Of a stretch of 9,164 nucleotides of DNA, positions 7,358-9,164 are shown piece by piece. Numbering within the stretch: the stretch's first letter is position 1; every line of letters begins with the position of its first letter. This DNA comes from Calditrichota bacterium (GTDB lineage: Bacteria > Zixibacteria > MSB-5A5 > GN15 > FEB-12), in assembly GCA_030641085.1 (NCBI GenBank), contig DAOWIC010000193.1, positions 1 to 9,164 of the forward strand, written 5' to 3'. The notes beneath the pieces were generated by a model. That model searched no databases, was not told the origin of the DNA, and saw only the letters and a list, made by a program, of their open reading frames with translations. A program made the translations under genes and the position numbers.

Positions 7358-8227
7358 TTATCCTGCATAACCCTGGTATATTGATTGCTGGTAGAGTTTC
7401 TGCAGCTTTTCGATTCTCTTTTCCACCGGCGGATGAGTGGAAAAAAGCGACGAAAGCCCTTTACCCGAAAGTGAATTCATTATCATCAGATGCGCCGAGG
7501 CGGGTCGCTGGTCGAGTTTCATGCGTACCGGCGCCCGGTGCAGTTTTTCCAGTGCCGTGGCCAGGGCCTCATACTTGCCCGTAATTCGCCCGCTCTCGGC
7601 ATCGGCCTTGTACTCACGCTGACGAGATATCGCCATCTGGATTATTATTGCCGCCAGCGGCGCGACAATTGCCGCCACCAAAAGGCCGAAACCGCCGCCA
7701 CGATTATCATCGCGACCACCGTAGCCGCCAAAAATCGCACCCCATCGGGCAATCGATCCCAGAATCGCGATGGCGCCCGCAAATGTGGCCGCGATCGTCC
7801 CGATCAGCATATCTTTGTTCTGGATGTGGGCGATTTCGTGGCCGATCACGCCCTCCAGCTCATCTTCGTTAAGAATCTCCAGCAGACCCTCGGTCACGGC
7901 TACCGCCGCGTGCTCGGCGTTGCGCCCGGTGGCGAAGGCGTTAGGCGCCTTGGAGGGAACAATACAGACTTTTGGCATCGGCAGCACCGCCTGGGTCGTT
8001 ACCCGTTGGACTGTTCGATAGAGTCGAGGGTGGTCGCCCTCGGTGATCTCGCGCGCACGGTACATCTTGAGTACCATGCGGTCGGAGTACCAGTAGCTGA
8101 AAAGGTTCATGCCGCAGGCCAGGATAAAGGCCATCACCATGCCGTTCTGCCCGCCGACCAAATAGCCGACACCCGAGAACAACAGCAACAGCCCCAGCAT
8201 CAGGAGCGTTATTTTAAGTCCGTTCAT
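7358..8227 (-). CDS. htpX: HtpX inner-membrane zinc metalloprotease
   Basis: A 289-residue M48-family protease that degrades damaged or misfolded membrane proteins, with its active site on the cytoplasmic face. Two N-terminal membrane helices (about 4-25 and 28-46) are followed by KAPNAFATGRN (93-103), the zinc site HEIAH (130-134), two further hydrophobic segments (about 143-167 and 180-200), the third ligand Glu205 in REYKADAESG, and STHPP (263-267). All catalytic residues are present, and the length is normal (E. coli HtpX is 293). I chose the ATG at 8227-8225: it places the first helix at the N-terminus, whereas the upstream TTG at 8278 adds 17 polar residues and lies on the putative promoter. 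GAGG (8242-8239) is 11 bases upstream, a rather long spacer. In E. coli htpX is under Cpx and heat-shock control; nothing like those sites is evident here. Confidence 0.95.
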   Translation of the reverse strand: MNGLKITLLMLGLLLLFSGVGYLVGGQNGMVMAFILACGMNLFSYWYSDRMVLKMYRAREITEGDHPRLYRTVQRVTTQAVLPMPKVCIVPSKAPNAFATGRNAEHAAVAVTEGLLEILNEDELEGVIGHEIAHIQNKDMLIGTIAATFAGAIAILGSIARWGAIFGGYGGRDDNRGGGFGLLVAAIVAPLAAIIIQMAISRQREYKADAESGRITGKYEALATALEKLHRAPVRMKLDQRPASAHLMIMNSLSGKGLSSLFSTHPPVEKRIEKLQKLYQQSIYQGYAG

Positions 8228-8248
8228 CTCAGATAATTCCTCACCATG

Positions 8249-8278
8249 AATGTACGTCAAACGGCTCGATTCGGTCAA
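8249..8278 (-). promoter_or_regulatory. Possible sigma-70 promoter of htpX
   Basis: On the minus strand, TTGACC (8278-8273) and TACATT (8254-8249) are separated by 18 bases, giving 5/6 and 4/6 matches to consensus. The expected transcript would start near 8242, leaving a very short leader of about 15 bases with GAGG at its 5' end. The position is right for the htpX operon, but the -10 match is modest. Confidence 0.35.
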
Positions 8279-8366
8279 CCATTTTCTCTACTGATGGTAG
8301 TCTCGGCCGGGTGTAAAGTTCCCCGGGGAAAGCGATTAGATGGCGATAACGCGATTGGGGAAGAAC

Positions 8367-8415
8367 GGGCGCAGACCAGGGCGCCCTTCACTTCACTCAG
8401 GATTGTCTGCAGCCC
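8367..8415. repeat. Nested GC-rich inverted repeat
   Basis: GGGCGCAGAC (8367-8376) pairs with GTCTGCaGCCC (8405-8415), a 10-bp stem with one bulged A. Inside it lies the perfect palindrome AGGGCGCCCT (8378-8387). GGGCGC (8367-8372) can instead pair with GCGCCC (8381-8386), so two folds compete. No T run follows on either strand. This could be part of a dispersed intergenic repeat or a structured RNA; sequence alone does not say. Confidence 0.55.
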
Positions 8416-8445
8416 ACAATAACGTCCGGGCCTGGGTGCCTGTAT

Positions 8446-8488
8446 AGCCCCGGGCTTGATAAATCAAGCCCCTGCCGGTAAAGGGGCT
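8446..8488. repeat. GC-rich inverted repeat with alternative pairings
   Basis: GGGCTTGAT (8452-8460), AA, ATCAAGCCC (8463-8471) is a perfect 9-bp inverted repeat. AGCCCC occurs just before it (8446-8451) and again at its end (8467-8472), and either copy can pair with GGGGCT (8483-8488). The element can therefore form a stacked cruciform-like fold or a simple 3' hairpin. It lacks a T run and is not a terminator. Confidence 0.6.
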
Positions 8489-8534
8489 GGGCTCGCGGTT
8501 CATCGGTTGGTTGCCTGACATTAAAGTCGCCTCC

Positions 8535-8559
8535 CATAGCTGCCGCACAATACGCTATG
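8535..8559. repeat. Inverted repeat adjacent to the -35 box, possible operator
   Basis: CATAGC (8535-8540) and GCTATG (8554-8559) are 6-bp arms with a 13-base spacer, ending 2 bases before the -35 hexamer at 8562. The size and place suit a dimeric regulator site. Short arms like these can also occur by chance. Confidence 0.3.
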
Positions 8560-8561
8560 CC

Positions 8562-8590
8562 TTGACAGAATGGGGCAATCCACCTATATT
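8562..8590 (+). promoter_or_regulatory. Near-consensus sigma-70 promoter facing right
   Basis: TTGACA (8562-8567) is a perfect -35; after a 17-base spacer comes TATATT (8585-8590), a 5/6 match to the -10. Transcription would begin near 8597 and run toward the secreted-protein fragment. It is the best promoter in the window on either strand. Confidence 0.7.
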
Positions 8591-8594
8591 GATA

Positions 8595-8619
8595 GTGATA
8601 TATGGATACGGTGATATAT
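8595..8619 (+). repeat. Tandem GTGATATAT repeat at the transcription start
   Basis: GTGATATAT occurs at 8595-8603 and 8611-8619, 16 bases apart; the second copy extends into the palindrome GATATATC (8613-8620). The pair begins at the predicted +1 of the promoter, a position where a bound repressor would block transcription. No regulator is recognised in the window. Confidence 0.4.
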
Positions 8620-8673
8620 CGTCAGCCGATCGCGCTTCAACAGCGTTCTCATCACGTTCTACAGCAGAATTAA
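8602..8673 (+). CDS. Short leader ORF in frame with the secreted-protein fragment
   Basis: ATG (8602-8604) opens 23 codons, MDTVIYRQPIALQQRSHHVL plus QQN, ending at TAA (8671-8673). It lies within the predicted leader of the 8562 promoter and is in the same frame as the fragment that follows. It has no clear ribosome binding site and no signal-peptide character. It is most likely chance, or the remnant of a broken 5' end. Confidence 0.15.
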   Translation: MDTVIYRQPIALQQRSHHVLQQN

Positions 8674-9164
8674 CTCCTAGGTAAATCAAAGCTCGGCGCA
8701 GGTCTATGCTGCGCGACCTGGAACCGCCATGCTTCCAATGGCCTGGTCTTCGAAGATGTGGACGAGTTTCACATTTTTCCGCAGACGCAGTACGCCAACA
8801 GCCCGGCCGACGTCTTTACTTTCAACGCCTCGATCCCCGATCCGATAACTTCCGGCCCGGAGGGAATGTCGATCTACATCAAGTACCTTCTGACCAACAA
8901 AGGCTCCAACGATATTACGGATATGTATATGGGTATCTGGTCCGATCCGGACCTTGGTGATGCCGGTGATGATCTCGTCGGCTGCGATCCGGAAGATGAC
9001 CTGTTTTTCTGCTATAACGCCACCAACGAGGATTCGCGTTATTTCGTGGCCCCTCCGGCTATCGGGTATAAGATCATTCACGGCCCGGTGGTGCCGGCAC
9101 CCGGTGAGGTCGCCTGGTTTGACGGCGAGGATCTCCCGAATTACCGGAACCTGGGTCTGACCGG
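8674..9164 (+). CDS. Fragment of a large secreted/surface protein, start missing, open at the right edge
   Basis: The frame is open from 8674 (just after TAA 8671-8673) to the window end, at least 163 codons. No ATG/GTG/TTG occurs in frame before GTG 8758, which has no convincing ribosome binding site and would give a protein without a signal peptide. The sequence is clearly protein-like: TNKGSNDITDMYMGIWSDPD and DLGDAGDDLVGCD (about residues 75-105), then CYNATNEDSRYF, APPAIGYKIIHGPVV and PGEVAWFDGEDLP. The 'SDPDLGDAGDDLVGCD...YCYN...PPAVGYDFFQGP' pattern is one I know from the middle of large extracellular proteins in FCB-group candidate phyla, where it follows several hundred N-terminal residues. 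The N-terminal part is absent here. Possible reasons are true 5' truncation (pseudogene), a frameshift upstream, or an assembly join. Function is unknown. Confidence 0.7.

Larger units (their letters stand above)
8228..8673. other. Divergent intergenic region between htpX and the secreted-protein fragment
   Basis: The only long stretch without a credible protein gene, about 450 bases. It holds, from left to right, a possible leftward htpX promoter, two groups of GC-rich inverted repeats (8367-8415 and 8446-8488), an inverted repeat next to a strong rightward promoter (8535-8590), and a tandem repeat after it (8595-8619). I found no tRNA, no riboswitch I recognise, and no intrinsic terminator, because none of the stems is followed by a T run. 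Confidence 0.6.

Noticed and set aside
7490..8236. 248-codon open frame on the plus strand opposite htpX
   Set aside because: Antisense shadow of a well-conserved gene; its Gln/His/Arg-rich composition is typical of reverse frames in GC-rich genes.
8228..8278. 17-codon N-terminal extension of HtpX from a TTG
   Set aside because: It would place polar residues before the first membrane helix, and the TTG coincides with the putative -35 box. The ATG at 8227 fits the family length.
8452..8488. Inverted repeats considered as an intrinsic terminator
   Set aside because: No T run follows the stems on either strand, and no gene ends nearby.
8704..9081. 125-codon open frame on the minus strand opposite the secreted-protein fragment
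   Set aside because: It is fully antisense to a frame with clear family motifs and shows no recognisable domain or ribosome binding site.
1..9164. CRISPR array, tRNA/rRNA, insertion sequence, phage or toxin-antitoxin genes
   Set aside because: No regularly spaced repeats, no tRNA-like cloverleaf, no transposase or integrase motifs, and no paired small toxin-antitoxin ORFs were seen on either strand.

Overview
The window looks like chromosomal DNA from a Gram-negative, probably free-living or environmental bacterium. The best taxonomic hint is the partial secreted protein at the right edge. Its motif IWSDPDLGDAGDDLVGCD is one I associate with large surface or secreted proteins of FCB-group candidate lineages such as Zixibacteria and relatives. 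This placement is inference from motif recall, not a search. Frequent TTG/GTG starts with strong AGGAGG-type ribosome binding sites fit a bacterial genome of this kind.

Layout. Everything from the left edge to about 8227 lies on the minus strand, so read right to left. (a) A membrane-protein cluster comes first: HtpX zinc protease, a CNNM/CorC-type CBS-domain protein, a YqaA/VTT membrane protein, and a small ORF that may be a DinB-like remnant. (b) After a 114-base gap come a cation diffusion facilitator (probable zinc exporter), rlmD (an Fe-S 23S rRNA uridine-C5 methyltransferase whose start lies 2 bases after the exporter stop), and a secreted DUF885 putative metallopeptidase closed by a good intrinsic terminator. 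(c) Last come a DUF2953 membrane protein and the first 24 codons of a GerW/YtfJ-family protein, which overlap by 20 bases. This is the same gene pair as ytfI-ytfJ of Bacillus.

The only large gene-poor stretch (about 8228-8673) separates this block from a plus-strand gene fragment. It holds a possible htpX promoter, two groups of GC-rich inverted repeats, and a near-consensus sigma-70 promoter facing right (TTGACA, 17 bases, TATATT). That promoter is flanked by an inverted repeat and a tandem GTGATATAT repeat. The gene it faces has no visible start codon or signal peptide in this window, and an in-frame TAA cuts its frame. It therefore looks 5'-truncated, frameshifted or mis-assembled.

How the genes work together. 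HtpX (membrane protein quality control), the CNNM/CorC protein (Mg/Co-type ion homeostasis), YqaA and the CDF exporter all act in the inner membrane. They may form a membrane and metal homeostasis neighbourhood, but the linkage could be only positional. I see no defence system, mobile element, CRISPR array or RNA gene. The points most worth checking are the broken secreted-protein gene with its regulatory region, the intergenic inverted repeats, and the sporulation-type DUF2953-GerW pair in an apparently non-Firmicute context.
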